Source of the DNA: Papilionanthe hookeriana x Papilionanthe teres
Lineage: Eukaryota > Streptophyta > Magnoliopsida > Asparagales > Orchidaceae
DNA: 64,000 nt
Direction of reading: 5' to 3'
Assembly: GCA_022702705.1 (NCBI GenBank)
Contig: CM040424.1
Location: forward strand, 141,471,665-141,535,664
Both the position numbers and the translations under genes were made by a program. Of the stretch, positions 23,323-35,666 are shown in pieces. The notes beneath the pieces were generated by a model, which was not told the origin of the DNA, did not search any database, and saw nothing but the letters and a program-made list of their open reading frames with translations. Numbering within the stretch: the first letter of the stretch is position 1; the number at the start of each line of letters is the position of its first letter.

Positions 23323-25889
23323 CACCACCTCCTGTCGGCCAAAGAAGGAGTTGAACAAAAACCTTTCCAAAACTCTGCCAAAATCATTCCAGACCCTCTC
23401 CGGACATAGAGCGGTTGATCCCAGGTGTTCCTTTGCCCTAATCCCCATTAACGGAGCTCGATTTCGAGTTGAAAATCCACCCAAAAACCGGGACACTTCA
23501 CCACAGTGAGCCAATCTCCAAATTGATTGGTCCTACACCTTCACCAGACTAAGAGGAGAAGTTCCCCAGCAAAAGCCCCCTGACCAGGCCAGCCATTGCT
23601 TCCAGCCTCCATGCTTTGTGATCGGCCTTGGTCACTTTCATACTTAGAAAATTTCCTAGAGTCAGAGACTTCATCTGGAGCTTGCCTGGACTCAATCGAA
23701 GGTGACACAACTCTCAGATCGAAGCTTCACTTCTCTGAGCAAAGATATGAACTCACTCTTCCTTCCGAGCTTCCAGTGATTCTCCATTTTGTTTGGGTTA
23801 ATTTCATAGCCTATAAACCATATGAATGTGTTCTTCTCTTCAAGATGAATCCATATAGCATAAGAACAATAAAATCCATTGAGAATCGAGAGAGATCTTA
23901 GGGTTTTAGTGTGGACGGTCACAGGTGCACATCAGTCGTAGACAATGACCGGGAGCCATTGGATCGCGCGTGTATCGAGCGAACGGTTCAGATTGCGCCG
24001 AACCAGGGAATGTTACGTGAACCGCGGGACCCCGAACCGCTGAGTCGGATGGCGGCGTCGAATGGGAATGCTCCACGTGGGCTTTCAGAGCTGCCGATGT
24101 TGCGCCGGTGCCGCGTGGATAAGTAGATAAATAGGGTATTTTTGATTTATTTAAATGCCAGAACTTCAAAAATCCATATCTTTGCATAGAAAAATCACAA
24201 AAATAAAAGAAAAATGCCTTCTTGCTCAGTGAATAGAGAGAATAATGTGGAAAAGAAATCAAATTAATTGGATGAGTATTTTATTTTTAATAATTTATGT
24301 ACTATTTTCAGTATTTTGATTTTTCATTTGCATAGACAATTCACCATGACATGAGACCATAGGGCTTTTGAAGCCTCTGATCTTGGGAACATTCCCTGAA
24401 TTTTTCAAGGTCAGAGGCCATCTCTGTGAAAAGTTATTGAATTTTCAATTTCATGTCACTGTTTTAGGTATTTTAATTCCAATAATTAGCATGTTGTGAA
24501 ATAAATTCTAGGAAAATTTGGTGATGTTCCTTAGGACCAAAGGACCCAATGAAAAATATATTTTGAGTTAATTCATTCATAATAACCTTAATTGGCCTAA
24601 ACCCCTAAAATTAAATTTGAATTAATTAGGGTTAACCACACATCAAATTGACTTGAAAATAATTCTCCATTACTCTTTAGGGTCAGAGGAACCTTACATA
24701 AAATTTTGAAATAAATTAGACTTGATTAACCACACCAAATGGATTAATTAAGCCTCATAAGCAAAATGGAACTTTAAAAATTCATAACTCTAAAAATACT
24801 TTTCAAAATTCATAAAAATGGTTTTGGGGCTTCTCTGATGTCAGGGGAGTTCAGGAAAATTAAAATAGTAATTTTCTAAAAAAATTGATTTTTCGCAATA
24901 TTTTAATATTTTAATAATTAAAAAATAATAAAAATCATAAAAATATTAAAAATCATAAAAATGTCAGATTTTGATTCCTAATCACTTAGGAACAAACAAA
25001 ATATGTTTCCTAAGTCCCTAGGGTAAGATATTGAATTTTAAAGGCTTAATGTAATTTTTAATATTAAAAAATGAGTTTTTAATCTTTTTCACTAAACTAA
25101 TTCCAATAAATCAAAGAAAAATTAGAAAATTATAAAATTTATTTCTCTGAACTCCTTGAGATTAGAGAGATTTATGAAAAATATAAAATCTATTTTTCAA
25201 CTTTAATTTTATTTTATAATTAATTAATACTCTAAAACTCAAAATAATTATAATAAATAAAATATAATTTAAAAAATCACCAAAATTGGTCAAAGTGGTC
25301 CTCTGGTCATTAGAAACATCCCATAATTTTCTTAAGGATAGAAACCTTTCCTTGGTCATGTTGTTGAATTTTCTTTGAAAACCCCTATTTTCTACTAAAC
25401 ATAATTATATAAATAAATTAAATTCAGAAAAATCACATTTTCTCCTCTAATGTCTTAATTAACATATGAGCGAGGTGACATAAAATTTTAAAATTCATTT
25501 GAGCTCAATTTAGTGAGTTATGAAATAAATAAGTCTAAAAGGGCATAAAGGTAATTAAAAAATTTTAACCGTTAATTAAAACTTTAGGTTTAATCAATAT
25601 GGGGGGGTAAAATATTTGATTTTAATTTTCTCTTGGATGATTGAAACTTAGGAAAATTAAGGGGTAGAAACCCACTAAACATTTTGAAAATATCAGACAA
25701 TGAAACTTTAATTAATTAAATAATTTAAATTTTGGAAAGAATATATTTAAATTTGGATCATTAAAATAGGGATATTATTAATAGGATATTTATTCTTTAA
25801 CTTAAAAATCCCTAAATAAGTCACTTTAACAATATTTAATTCTTAATTAAAAATTAAAATAATAATCCATATTGATAATTAAAATTAGC

Positions 25890-26150
25890 AATTAAAACTA
25901 AAATTAAAACTAAATTAAATGAAATTAAAATTAAACTAAAATTAAATTAAAATTAAAATTAAATTAAATCAAATTAAATTAAATTAAATTAAATTAAATT
26001 AAATTAAATTAAATTAAGTTAAAATTAAATTAAATTAAAATTAAATTGAATTAAAAATTAAATCAAATTAAAATTAAAAATTTTTTTTAAAATTAAATTA
26101 AAATTAAATTAAATTAAAATTAAATTAAAATCAAATTGAATTAAAATCAT
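25890..26150 (+). repeat. (TTAAA)n-like AT tract, element C 5' LTR
   Basis: Irregular TTAAA/TTAAAA array, same LTR position as at 8090 and 46985; interrupted here by an 8-9 T run near 26081. Confidence 0.8.
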
Positions 26151-28308
26151 TTAACAACAAACCAAAATGAAATCATTAAGAATTAAATCTAAAATAATTT
26201 TAACACTATTCCAAACTTAAATTTATTAATTAAAACCTCATAATTAAATTAAAACACTTTAAACCATTAACTCAAAATTTTATTTAATTATGATTAAAAT
26301 TCTCGATAAACCAACTTGCCCTTAAAGGCTTTAATTATTATAACTCTTAAATAGAATATCAAGTGAGATGTCAATTCATTCATCTAAGTTTACTGAACAA
26401 GAGACAAAGTTTAACTAAACTCCTGGATGATTAATTCACCTATACAACTAAATTTACTTGGACTCAAAATAATCCCAGAAATATTGAAAAGATGTTTAGG
26501 ACTTGTCATAAGCACTTCCTCAATATGACGGGATGTTTTAGAAGAACAACTAAATTTAATTGTTCTTTGATGAATAAAATCATCCTTAAACAAAACACAA
26601 GAACCCAGACGTCATAGGAGATGACTAGTTATAGGATTAGGAATTTGTGCAACAACCAAAACCCTTCCCTTAGCTTTACTGAGTACTTGTTGAAATATTT
26701 AAATGCCTTAACATGTCTTTTAAGTGCAGCTTGGGATGACGGGAAGACCCTCCAGATACGCTTTTATTTTATTAAAATTTACTATATTGCAATTTACTTA
26801 CATGCATTGTACTTTACTTTTCTTACATGATAAATAAAACTGTTGCATGAAAACCAAAACCTTTAGGATAGTCCCTGAACTGAAACCAAAACTAAATTAA
26901 AAGTCATTGAAAGATAAAATTCACCGCCACAACATTTCAAAATATAAAACAACTCAAAATTTAATCACAAACAGAACAACAAAACTATAATTCCAACTAA
27001 ATTAAAACGTCTCGTTGAATGATCGGGAATACCTCGAATGATTTAACCCACGTGTTGCTAACAGGATTTCCCATGGTCTAAATGAATGTGTGGAACTCAT
27101 TCAATTGAGTTTAGAAAATTCATCTGGACTAAGTGAATTCGATGAAAATAACGGTGTCGGGATGACGGAACCGTGGGATCTTAATCGGTTCTGTTTAACT
27201 TGACTTTAAAATTCTGTTTTAATTAAAATATTAAAAACACTTGGATTTTAAGATTTTTTCTAAACCAAAACACTTCTCTCATCTCCTGACTTATGACTTC
27301 TAAAACTAAACCTCTACAACAACAAGGAGCTTGGAGCATGGTGGGCAGCTCGACCATCGTTATCAGCAATACTCAGATCTACTTCAGCAAAACATTCGTA
27401 GAATTAAACAACCAAACCGTAGGACTACGAGGTAGTTTGCTTAATGCAACATAAATCCTCAACTCTTCGTTAGGCATTTGCATGATCATGTCATGTAAAT
27501 TAAGCCCTAACTGGTGTTAGGACTCTGAGGTGATCGTTTGGTACGACATAAACCTTCACATCTTCAAGACAATTTGTGTGATTATGTCATAAAAATATAA
27601 GACCTAAATAAATAAAATTGGCAGGATTGCAACATTAAATAAATTCCTAAATTGAAGCCAAACAATAGGATAGTTTGGAAAGTTGCCAAGATTCTTCTTG
27701 GATTCTCGGCTCCTCCTACTTTTCTTCCTTTGGACTCTCGAAATAAAGCTGTTCCAAATTTGATCCATTCCCTTTTGAAATTTCCAAAATCCAATCCTTT
27801 GAAAACCTTAAGCTTTGAAATTCTTGAGAGCAAAACCACTGATCATTATCGAGAGTTTTCTTAAGTGATTCTCGTCACTTAGGATCTAATTAACTATAGG
27901 GGCTTGCCCTTATAGGGAACTTTAAGAACCCGGGTAATATAAACCCTGCTTAATTCCTTTATATTAAGCAGGGGAACTTGTCGGCTTATAAAATTGGTTT
28001 GCTTACCAAATGGATGTCACAAATCTTCTAGTTTATTTAATCGAGCCCCATCATCAAGCAGTGTGTATATTCTTCGGGATAAATATACGGTTTGTGGTGG
28101 GGTGCTCATTTATATAAACTACTCGGGATGTGAGATCGGTTTGATTTCATATCTTAAAATTTTCAAATTTAAAAATTATTTTTAAAATCAAATACTACTT
28201 TCTAAAATATATATATATTTAAACTAAATTTAAAATATGCCGACAATTTCTGTAGGCGACCCCTTTTCAAAAATACAACACACAACCTAAAATTATGCTG
28301 ACAACTTC

Positions 28309-28326
28309 TGGCGACTCCGCTGGGGA
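28309..28326 (+). other. Primer-binding site of element C
   Basis: TGGCGACTCCGCTGGGGA, five bases after the LTR end. From memory this matches the tRNA-Arg-type primer site described for Ogre elements. It sets the start of the internal region. Confidence 0.75.
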
Positions 28327-28838
28327 GTCGTTCCTCTCTCCATTTTTGATTAGATGGTTTTGCTTTCATAAATCGGTAGTGAGGCCATATCCCTAGTGGA
28401 CTAAAACTACCACTCTTCCATTGGAATACCCTGTTCATTTCTTTCTTGAACGAGTATAGCCAACTCCTCTCGGATTTAGGAGCCATTGTTTAGACACCCC
28501 TAAACGGAGAGGTTCTGAGATCCTTTTACCTCTTTTCTGAGGTGGGGTGGACCCCCAATAGGTGTTAGTTTAGGAGCGGTCATTTGAGTCGAGAAGTCTT
28601 GCATAAGACTTTCTCTTCCTTTTCGATTCTGAATCAGATCCTTTACCTTTCCTATACCTTTAAACATTCTGTTCCTAATAAACAAATCCTCTAATAAATG
28701 GCTCTTTTAATAAATAAATCCTTTTAAAATCATAAATACATAAATGAAAATGTGTTCGGGCTCTTTCTTTTTCGTCCTAAACTTTACGACGAAAAGAAGC
28801 ATAATCGGGATCGACATTCGGAATGCGCCCTGCAGAAA
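28327..28838 (+). other. Element C leader
   Basis: About 510 bp of untranslated leader between the primer site and the first ORF. Packaging signals would be expected here but none can be read from sequence alone. It ends with CCCTGCAGAAA directly before the ATG at 28839, loosely like the acceptor-ATG context of the 3' accessory ORFs but with a poor pyrimidine tract. Confidence 0.4.
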
Positions 28839-29438
28839 ATGACTGCCCCAAAATTAATCTTCTCCTTCACCAATGGAATGGACTTTGCCGTTTACAAGGA
28901 TGAGCTGCCCGACAATGGGATCATCCATTTCGGACAAGGGTTCGGCAACACAGATATCAAGTTTGTTGATGCTACTCTCTTCACATTAATAGATAAAGTG
29001 TCAGAAACTGAAGAGCCCGTGATTGAGTTCAATCTGAAATCGACTCAAGAATTCCCTCCCCTGTAAAGGATTCCGGTGAGAAAATCTACTTGTTCATGGG
29101 AGGACCATTGTCTCTACTCCCACCGGTCTAGTCATCTCCGCACCTACCCCGACTTACGCCAGACCGAAGGGGAAGGAAATCCAAGTTTGTGATGAGCACG
29201 TCACCGTGGAGGGTACGATTTTGCCACGATACGAGCTGTTTTTGAGATTGGGTCCGGTTCGAGAGTTGCACCCCTAACTCGGACTCGAAAGGAGAAATAG
29301 AAGCGAAAGATCGCCAAGAAAGCCGAAGCTGCTGAAGTTGCTTTTCTAGAAGGAATTTCGAGGAAAGAGAAGAAGCTGCCTGAGTATATACCTCGTTGGA
29401 AGGAGCAGGTTTCACCCTCTCTCTGCCGCATTAGATGA
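28839..29438 (+). pseudogene. Element C ORF1 (upstream of gag), related to the AlkB-ORF N-terminal module
   Basis: Opens with MTAPKLIFSFTNGMDFAVY and runs 75 codons to a stop at 29064. Downstream, after frame changes, come a segment ending TPTGLVISAPTPTY and then, back in the first frame, VAPLTRTRKEK-stop-KRKIAKKAEA with the stop at 29298, ending at 29436. The order matches the N-terminal half of C's own AlkB ORF: module start, then TTEGRLVSAAPVE, then RRATLTITQRRNKNRRIRK. It looks like a duplicated module without the AlkB domain. An ORF ahead of gag is known in Ogre elements; its function is unknown. Confidence 0.6.
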
Positions 29439-31747
29439 AGAGAATGTCCGTAGGATCACCGCTGCATTACCCCGACCTGCGTACTACAACAATTAAAAAA
29501 GGAAAAGGGATAAGACTATGCCATTGACTCAGCTGCAAGCTGTGATAGAAAGATTGGCAAAGAAAGAAAGATGCCCTGTGTCAGAAATCTTAAGAAGTAT
29601 AGGACGGGTGCCAGCTAAATCCCGCCTCGGACTGTGAATAGAGCCTGTTCTTTGCCACAGAGAAACCAAAGAAGAAGATAGAAGCCAGTCCGCCCGTTGT
29701 TGTATCAGGTCTACAAATTAGGGAGGATACCACCTTCCAGCATATAGCCGACAGACCATCCGGTCCTAGGCTTCTGGCTGCAAGAAGGATGGTATGGAGA
29801 CCTACTAGTGGCGAGTTAAGACCAAAACAATGCCCTGAGAAGGAAAGTCTCGTCAGGAGACTTGAATCAGAAGAAAGTGCTACTGCAATAAAGGGGACTC
29901 CCAGGAAGGAAGTTTAACAACTGTCACGAGACAACTGCGAGACCGTGCGAAAAGGGCCACTAGAGGATGCCACAGACAAGTTAAGTACCGATATCTGACG
30001 GTTAGCAAAAGAAAAAGAAGAAGAATTAGGAGATGAAGTTGACTCATCCGAGTATATGGATGAGGAGTATGCCGAGATCAACATGGTTGAGACACAAGTA
30101 TCGTCAGCTTTACAAGGTGCTCTGGCAGCTGCGGAAAGAGATGAACCAGAGGTGTTGAGAGCACAGATTCGGGAGAGAGATGACACAATTTCTCAAATGG
30201 CAAAGAGGATGGAAGAGATGGTTTCTGCCTTAGGCACTCTCCAGAGTCAGTTACAACCTTAAAAAGAAACACCCCCATAAATAATCCATATTGCAGATGG
30301 AGGAAAAGAAATCGCATCCATCAACGGAGACGAACAACCAAAGAAAGATCTTGCACAAAGCATGATTCCAGAAAAAGACATTAAAAGCATGGTAGAACAG
30401 TAGGTACGAGAGGCCCTAGCACAATCTAAGAGCAGAGCATATATTCAGACGGGTAGACCTTACCCCAAAGAGTTTGATGCAGTCCAATACCCGAAAGGCT
30501 TCGTACCACCTCTGTTTAAGACTTTTGATGGAACAGGAAACCCCCGACAACATGTTGCACATTTTCATGCTAGTTGCTACAATGCCGGTGGGAGTGACGC
30601 TTTACTCTTCCGATAGTTCGTCAGCAGCTTATCAGGGATTGCCTTCGACTGGTATGCAGAGTTGCCGAACGGTTCAGTAAAGACCTTTTCAGAACTAGAA
30701 AATCTCTTTGTTAAACGATTTGCCGGAGCTCAACACCACATCACTATCGGCGATCTAGTGGTGGAGCAACAAAAGCCGATCGAGACTTTAGTGGATTACA
30801 TACTTCGATGGAGAAACTTAAGCATGAAGTGTGAACCACAGCTTCAAGAACAACATGCAGTCGGCATCCTACTTAAAAGTATCCATGGCTCGATAGCACT
30901 TCTCCTTAAAGGGTTTACAATCAAGACTTTCGAGAAGTTGCTTAGCAAGGTCGGGAGCTTGCAAGAAGAGGCAAAGCAGTTAAGTTTCGTAGACAAGACT
31001 GATAAGCAGAAGCCTGTGAAAACATTTGAAAAGAAATCTGGAATCGTCGCGGCAGTAGATAAGGGCAAGCAGCCGGTTCAGATACAGTCAGAGCGGCCAC
31101 AGCCTAGTTATCAACCACCACAACGGACTTATCAGCAACCTCAGCACGGCTATCAGCCACCTCAGCAAAGCTATCAGCAACCTCGTCCGAGCTACCAGTC
31201 ACCTCAGCATTACGAAAAACTGCCTCGTTCATCGTGTACCTTAAGAGAACTCCTAAATAAAGAATATCCATTCAAAACTAAAGCAGTAGCGAAGATGTTC
31301 CGCAGCTTAATGAAGACACCGAATTTTCAGCTACTAGAGCCCAAGAAGCCGGAAGAAGTCAATAAGAAAGATCATCCGAACTATTGCCCTTACCACCAGA
31401 TGCTCGGACATAAGATAGAGGATTGCATCACTTTCAAGAGTTGGCTTGATGACAATCTCCGGAGAGGGAACATAACGATCCCAAAGGAATACATGAAGGA
31501 ACCCCAGAAAGGAGGTTCCGTAAATATTATTTCAACGGATCCCATTGTTCCAATAAATCCGTACACTACTGATGATGGATGGAGTACTGTCTGGACAAGA
31601 TCATCGAGGAAAATTTTGGATCACATCCAGACTGCTTCGGTACATGCTTCAACTCAGATTTTGAAACTTATCGAGCCGGCACTATCACTTGCGATTGAGG
31701 AACCACCCCAGAAGGAGGAGAAGATTGTGGAAGAAAAAGAAGACTGA
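29439..31747 (+). pseudogene. Element C gag
   Basis: The best frame runs from about 29660 to 31747 with stops at 29915, 29996, 30260, 30278, 30401 and 30614; before 29660 the coding signal is weak. In order: an acidic/coiled-coil segment (LRAQIRERDDTISQMAKRME, about 30150-30250); a YPKGFVPPLFKTFDG segment; the retrotransposon gag core with FDWYAELPNGSVKTF and NLFVKRFAG (about 30640-30725); a Pro/Gln/Tyr-rich repeat region (31090-31210); then the zinc knuckle CPYHQMLGHKIEDC at 31385-31426. From 30617 to the end the frame is open. The protein would form the particle and bind element RNA. Confidence 0.82.
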
Positions 31748-33966
31748 GGCTCCGAAGGGTAGATGAGGGGCTGCTTATCCTAGGATGGTTATTTCCAATT
31801 CGATGGAGAAATCCCTCAAACTCCTGACTTTGTATGATTATCTGCTCGCTCTGACGGGATCTTATAATGATAAGGGTTATGGCGTTGGCTAGGTTTTGAC
31901 TGTTTCTAATGATTACGTAACTAGCGATAACCGGCTTAATCCGGATCTCGATTCCAAACAAATAACTATTCACAAATCATACATAACCTCAATGACCACG
32001 ATGAAGAAGATGTTCACAAAGGGGACTAAGAAAGCTCGACAAGCAACGAGTCCATTTGTGAATTCCGAGGGGCTCCGATCACGATAGAATTAGAACCATC
32101 ATACACCGAAGAAACTTCAGAAGAGCCAGTTGTTCCAATTCAAGAGGATACACCGACAGATTCAACACCAAATTCAGAAGAAATAACTGAAGTAAATTTA
32201 AGAAGTGGAAAAGTTCTACCCCCGAGAATGGGTCCAAAGGATAAAGGAAAGAAGGTGGTTGCTCAGGAAGTGCCAACCCCAGCAGAGGAATTGCCTATTA
32301 GGGAAGAAACCAAGGAACATGGTAATAAAGTAGACTACAACGTGATAGTCCATCTTAGGAAGCTACCAGCCAAACTAAGCATATACGACGCTCTGATCCT
32401 GTCAAAGGAAATGAGAGAGGATCTGATCAAGGCTTTACTTGATCCAGAGATTTGTTTAGCCCAAATGGCCGGTAATTCCTTTGACGAGGTTTGCTCGTTA
32501 AGAGAACAACGAGGTGTTACTTTCACAGACAATGATCTATTACTGGGAACAGCAGATCACAACCGACCGTTATACATTTCAATCACTATTGGAAAGTTTA
32601 CGCTCTCCAGAGTGTTAGTTGATCCGGCAGCATCAATCAACATAATGAATCTTCGGACGCTAGCATATTTGGAAATTGATGCTCGCGAGCTTAAAGCAGA
32701 CAAGATGCTATTTAGAGGCTTCAATCAAAAAGGAGAAAGAGCTCTTGGATCGATAACACTACTAATGAAGACCGGTGATTTAGCAAAGACAACCGCAAAA
32801 TTTAACATAATTGATTCTGAAACATCGTTCAACGCTCTACTGGGTCGACCGTGGATCCATGAAAACCAGATGATACCATCGTCTCTGCACCAGTGCATAA
32901 AGTATTACGAAGGAAAGGAGCAGTGTATCAAAGGTGATTTGCAACCGTTCTCCTTGCACAAAATTGGAATTCATGAAGATGCGGCCTACTACGCACCTCC
33001 GAAGAAAACAATCTTTTCCAGAAATACCATACCAAATGAAGCAAAAGAGATTCGAGATGATGAAGAACCTGAAGTTCTAGTCCAACAGTTACTCACCACT
33101 CCCTTACGGCGAGATGGTGAAGATTTCTCCAGAACTCGCACCCGAGAGTCGAGGGCCGGGGACGAGGACGTGGAAGAAATGTTGGAACAGTTGGACAGAA
33201 GAAACCGGTCATCAATGTTGATTGGGAGAACAGTTCCGAAGAAGAAGAAGAAATTAAGAAAGAAGCAACGACAATAAATCAGAAGAAACCACAGTTTAAG
33301 ATCTCTCTCAAAGATGAAAGGAATGAAGAATACAAATCAATGTACGAGAAGATTAACCATTATGTACATACTATGACCCTGACCCCGATCCATTCTAATA
33401 AGATCGAGGGTATGGTGGTCAAGGAAGTACATGGTGGTGGTACTAAACTAATCAATTTTTACCGTGGTGCTTCTTCTTCCAATACTGATAAAGATGTATA
33501 ATTTGAAGATGTTACATCATCTTAATTAATGAAATTACCTTTTGAGTGTTACTCTCCCTGTGTTCAAAATTTAATTCAACGTGGTGTCTTACCTCGACAA
33601 TGGACAAAAGGCCAATCACAACACTTTGAAAAATTATGGAATAATGCCGGTTGGCCTCCCAATTCAAAACATGGTCTCGGATTCGGCACAGTAGGATCAG
33701 TTGATGATACGGGATTTTGCTTGGTTGTCACTTGCGAACCTAATGAAGACTGCTTGGAAGCCTCGGAAGATCTTGAAGATCTACCAATCGGCAATGCTCC
33801 ACCAGAATTCGAAGAAGAAATCAAATCTACTATAGACGAGTTAACGGAAGTTAACTTAGGTACTAGCAAAGAGCCTAGGTCTACCTTTGTTAGCTCCTTA
33901 CTCAATAAAGAAGACTCCGAAGACATAATCAAGCTATTAATGGAATTCAAGGACTATTTTTCTTAG
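31748..33966 (+). pseudogene. Element C protease region and linker to RT
   Basis: The first 350 bp are a broken linker. An open stretch from about 32083 carries acidic sequence, then EVNLRSGKVLPPR and the protease. The catalytic loop VLVDPAASINIM has its aspartate at 32621-32623, followed by ALLGRPWIHEN and HQCIKYYEG. A typical loop is D-S/T/G-G/A, so DPA is a variant, but element B has DPG at the same place. The open frame ends at 33277; a linker follows with KINHYVHTM, KLPFECYSP and GLGFGTVGSVDDTGF. Stops at about 33499 and 33523 break it. Collinear with element B 15613-17222. Confidence 0.78.
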
Positions 33967-34788
33967 AGTCACGACGAAATGCCAGGATTAGCTCCAGAGG
34001 TCGCAGTTCATAAATTAGGAGTGGATCCTACTTCCGTTCCAGTCAGACAAGCCCCCAGAAGAATGCGTCTAGAAATTGAGTAACAAGTAATAGCCGAAGT
34101 TAAGAAGCTAATAGACGCTAAATTTGTCCGTGAAGAACAATACCCTACTTGGTTAGCCAACGTGGTACCAGTTAGAAAGAAGTAGATTTCAGAGATTTAA
34201 ATAAAGCATGTCCAAAGGATGAATTTCCACTACCAATCTCGGAACTGATGATCGACATTGCTTCAACACATGAAATCTTCTCTTTCATGGATGGATCATC
34301 AGGATACAACCAGATAAAGATGGCACCAGATGACGAAAAGCTCACGCATTCAGAACACCGATCGGAGTGTATTGCTACACAGTAATGTCATTCGGACTAA
34401 AGAACGCAGGAGCAACATACCAAAGAGCGTTGACGAAGATTTTTGATGATCTCATTAACAACCAAGTCGAGTGCTACGTGGATGATGTGGTCATCAAAAG
34501 CAAACTGAAGGAAGATCACCTGTATGATTTGAGAATTGTTTTCGAGTGACTAAGACAATACAACCTTAAGATGAATCCCTTAAAATGCGCCTTAGGGTTA
34601 CCTCCGGGAAATTCTTAGGATTTGTTGTCCGACACCGAGGGATTGAAATCTAATCGGAAAAGATTAAAGCTATTTTAGAAATGCCTCCTCGCAAAACCTT
34701 GAAACAACTACGATTCTTTCAAGAGAAGTTGGCATATCTTCGACGCTTTATCTCGAACTTGTCAGGTAGGTGTTAGCCCTTCTCGGCA
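33964..34788 (+). pseudogene. Element C reverse transcriptase
   Basis: Starts with a TAG at 33964 where tryptophan is expected (FS-stop-SHDE; B has FAWTYDE). Then PRRMRLEIE, a TAA at 34081 where B has CAA, and YPTWLANVVPVRKK. About 25 bp are missing near 34183, before DFRDLNKACPKDEFPLP; a 1-bp loss lies near 34345. The core MSFGLKNAGATYQRAL and catalytic YVDD (34475-34486) follow. A TGA at 34547 replaces the CGA seen in B, and another 1-bp loss is near 34590. Key residues remain, but the gene cannot make RT. Confidence 0.85.
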
Positions 34789-35300
34789 TTGGTTAAAAAG
34801 GACGCCAAATTCGTTTGGGATGGGAAATGCCAGCGGGCTTTCAAGGACATTAAACAATATTTAATGACACCTCCTGTCTTAGCAACCCCAGTCTCAGGTA
34901 GACCGTTGATACTTTATACCACGGCTCTAGACGACTCCCTTGGAGCCCTGCTAGCCCAGGTCAATGATGAGGGAAAAGAAAATGCTCTCTACTACTTAAG
35001 CCGTCATTTAATCCCGACGGAAGTAAAGTATCCTCCGATTGAGAAGCATTGTTTGGCCCTGATCTTTGCCGCTCAAAAGCTCTGGCATTACATGCTTTCT
35101 TATAAAGTCAACCTTATTTCGAGAGTTAATTTGTTGCAATACTTGATGACCCGACCGACGCTTTCTGGCAGACTTGCTAGGTGGTCGATGATACTATTGC
35201 AATTTGACATAACTTTCGTTCCTCTTCGCGCTGTAAAGGGACAAGTCCTACCAGACTTCCTCGCAGCACACCCTTTACAGGCAGATTTGCCTCTCGACGA
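34789..35300 (+). pseudogene. Element C RNase H (first domain)
   Basis: Open frame with the standard tail of RT: FVWDGKCQRAF, PPVLATPVSGRPLILYT, TALDDSLGALLAQ, ALYYLSRHLIPTE, IEKHCLALIFAAQKL, a QYLMTRPTLSGRLARW block and DFLAAHP. Unlike RT before it, it is uninterrupted from 34789 to 35546, running on into the second RNase H. Confidence 0.82.
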
Positions 35301-35666
35301 CGATTTGCCTGACGAGCAGATAATGAGCCTAGAAGACCCTGATGATCGACATTGGAAACTGTACTTAGACGGTGAGTCCTCAGCACAGAAGAACAAAGAA
35401 TTTCAAACGATAGTGCCTGATAAGGCAGGAATCAGACTAATCTTTATAACACTGGAGCGGGGGATGTTAAGATACTCCTACCACTTAACAGAACCGTGTA
35501 CAAATAACGAGGCAGAATATGAAGCCCTCATAATCGATTGGAATTAACCATTCAGATGGGAATAACGGACATCAACATCTACAGAGATTCTCAGTTGATC
35601 ATTCAATAGGTCGTCGGAGAATACAGAATTTTAAAGCCAAGACTCGAGCAGTACTTTCAGTACGCC
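35301..35666 (+). pseudogene. Element C second RNase H domain (aRNH)
   Basis: WKLYLDGESS carries the first acidic residue and TNNEAEYEALI the second. After a frameshift near 35540 the third is in INIYRDSQLI (about 35573-35602), where the usual GDS is RDS. The dual RNase H layout is typical of Tat elements. A KIPRKKNALADALARLAKK segment (35709-35762) forms the tail, in the open frame that starts at 35667. Confidence 0.75.

Larger units (their letters stand above)
20938..28303 (+). repeat. Element C 5' LTR
   Basis: 7,366 bp from TGTTGACCTCA to ATGCTGACA. The first ~2 kb are rich in CCCAAA/CCCAATT-type tracts; a GC-richer core (about 22900-23720) holds the TATA-like site; another GC-rich block at about 23915-24120 includes a perfect CCACGTGG palindrome near 24073; the second half is AT-rich with the (TTAAA)n tract and ends in a (TA)n run at 28207-28219. 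Matches the 3' LTR with few differences in the stretches I compared. ORFs inside have no recognisable products. Confidence 0.92.

Noticed and set aside
33278..33966. Intron between protease and RT, as reported for some Ogre elements
   Set aside because: The stretch reads as conserved coding linker in both B and C (KLPFECYSP, GFGT), with no convincing donor/acceptor pair.
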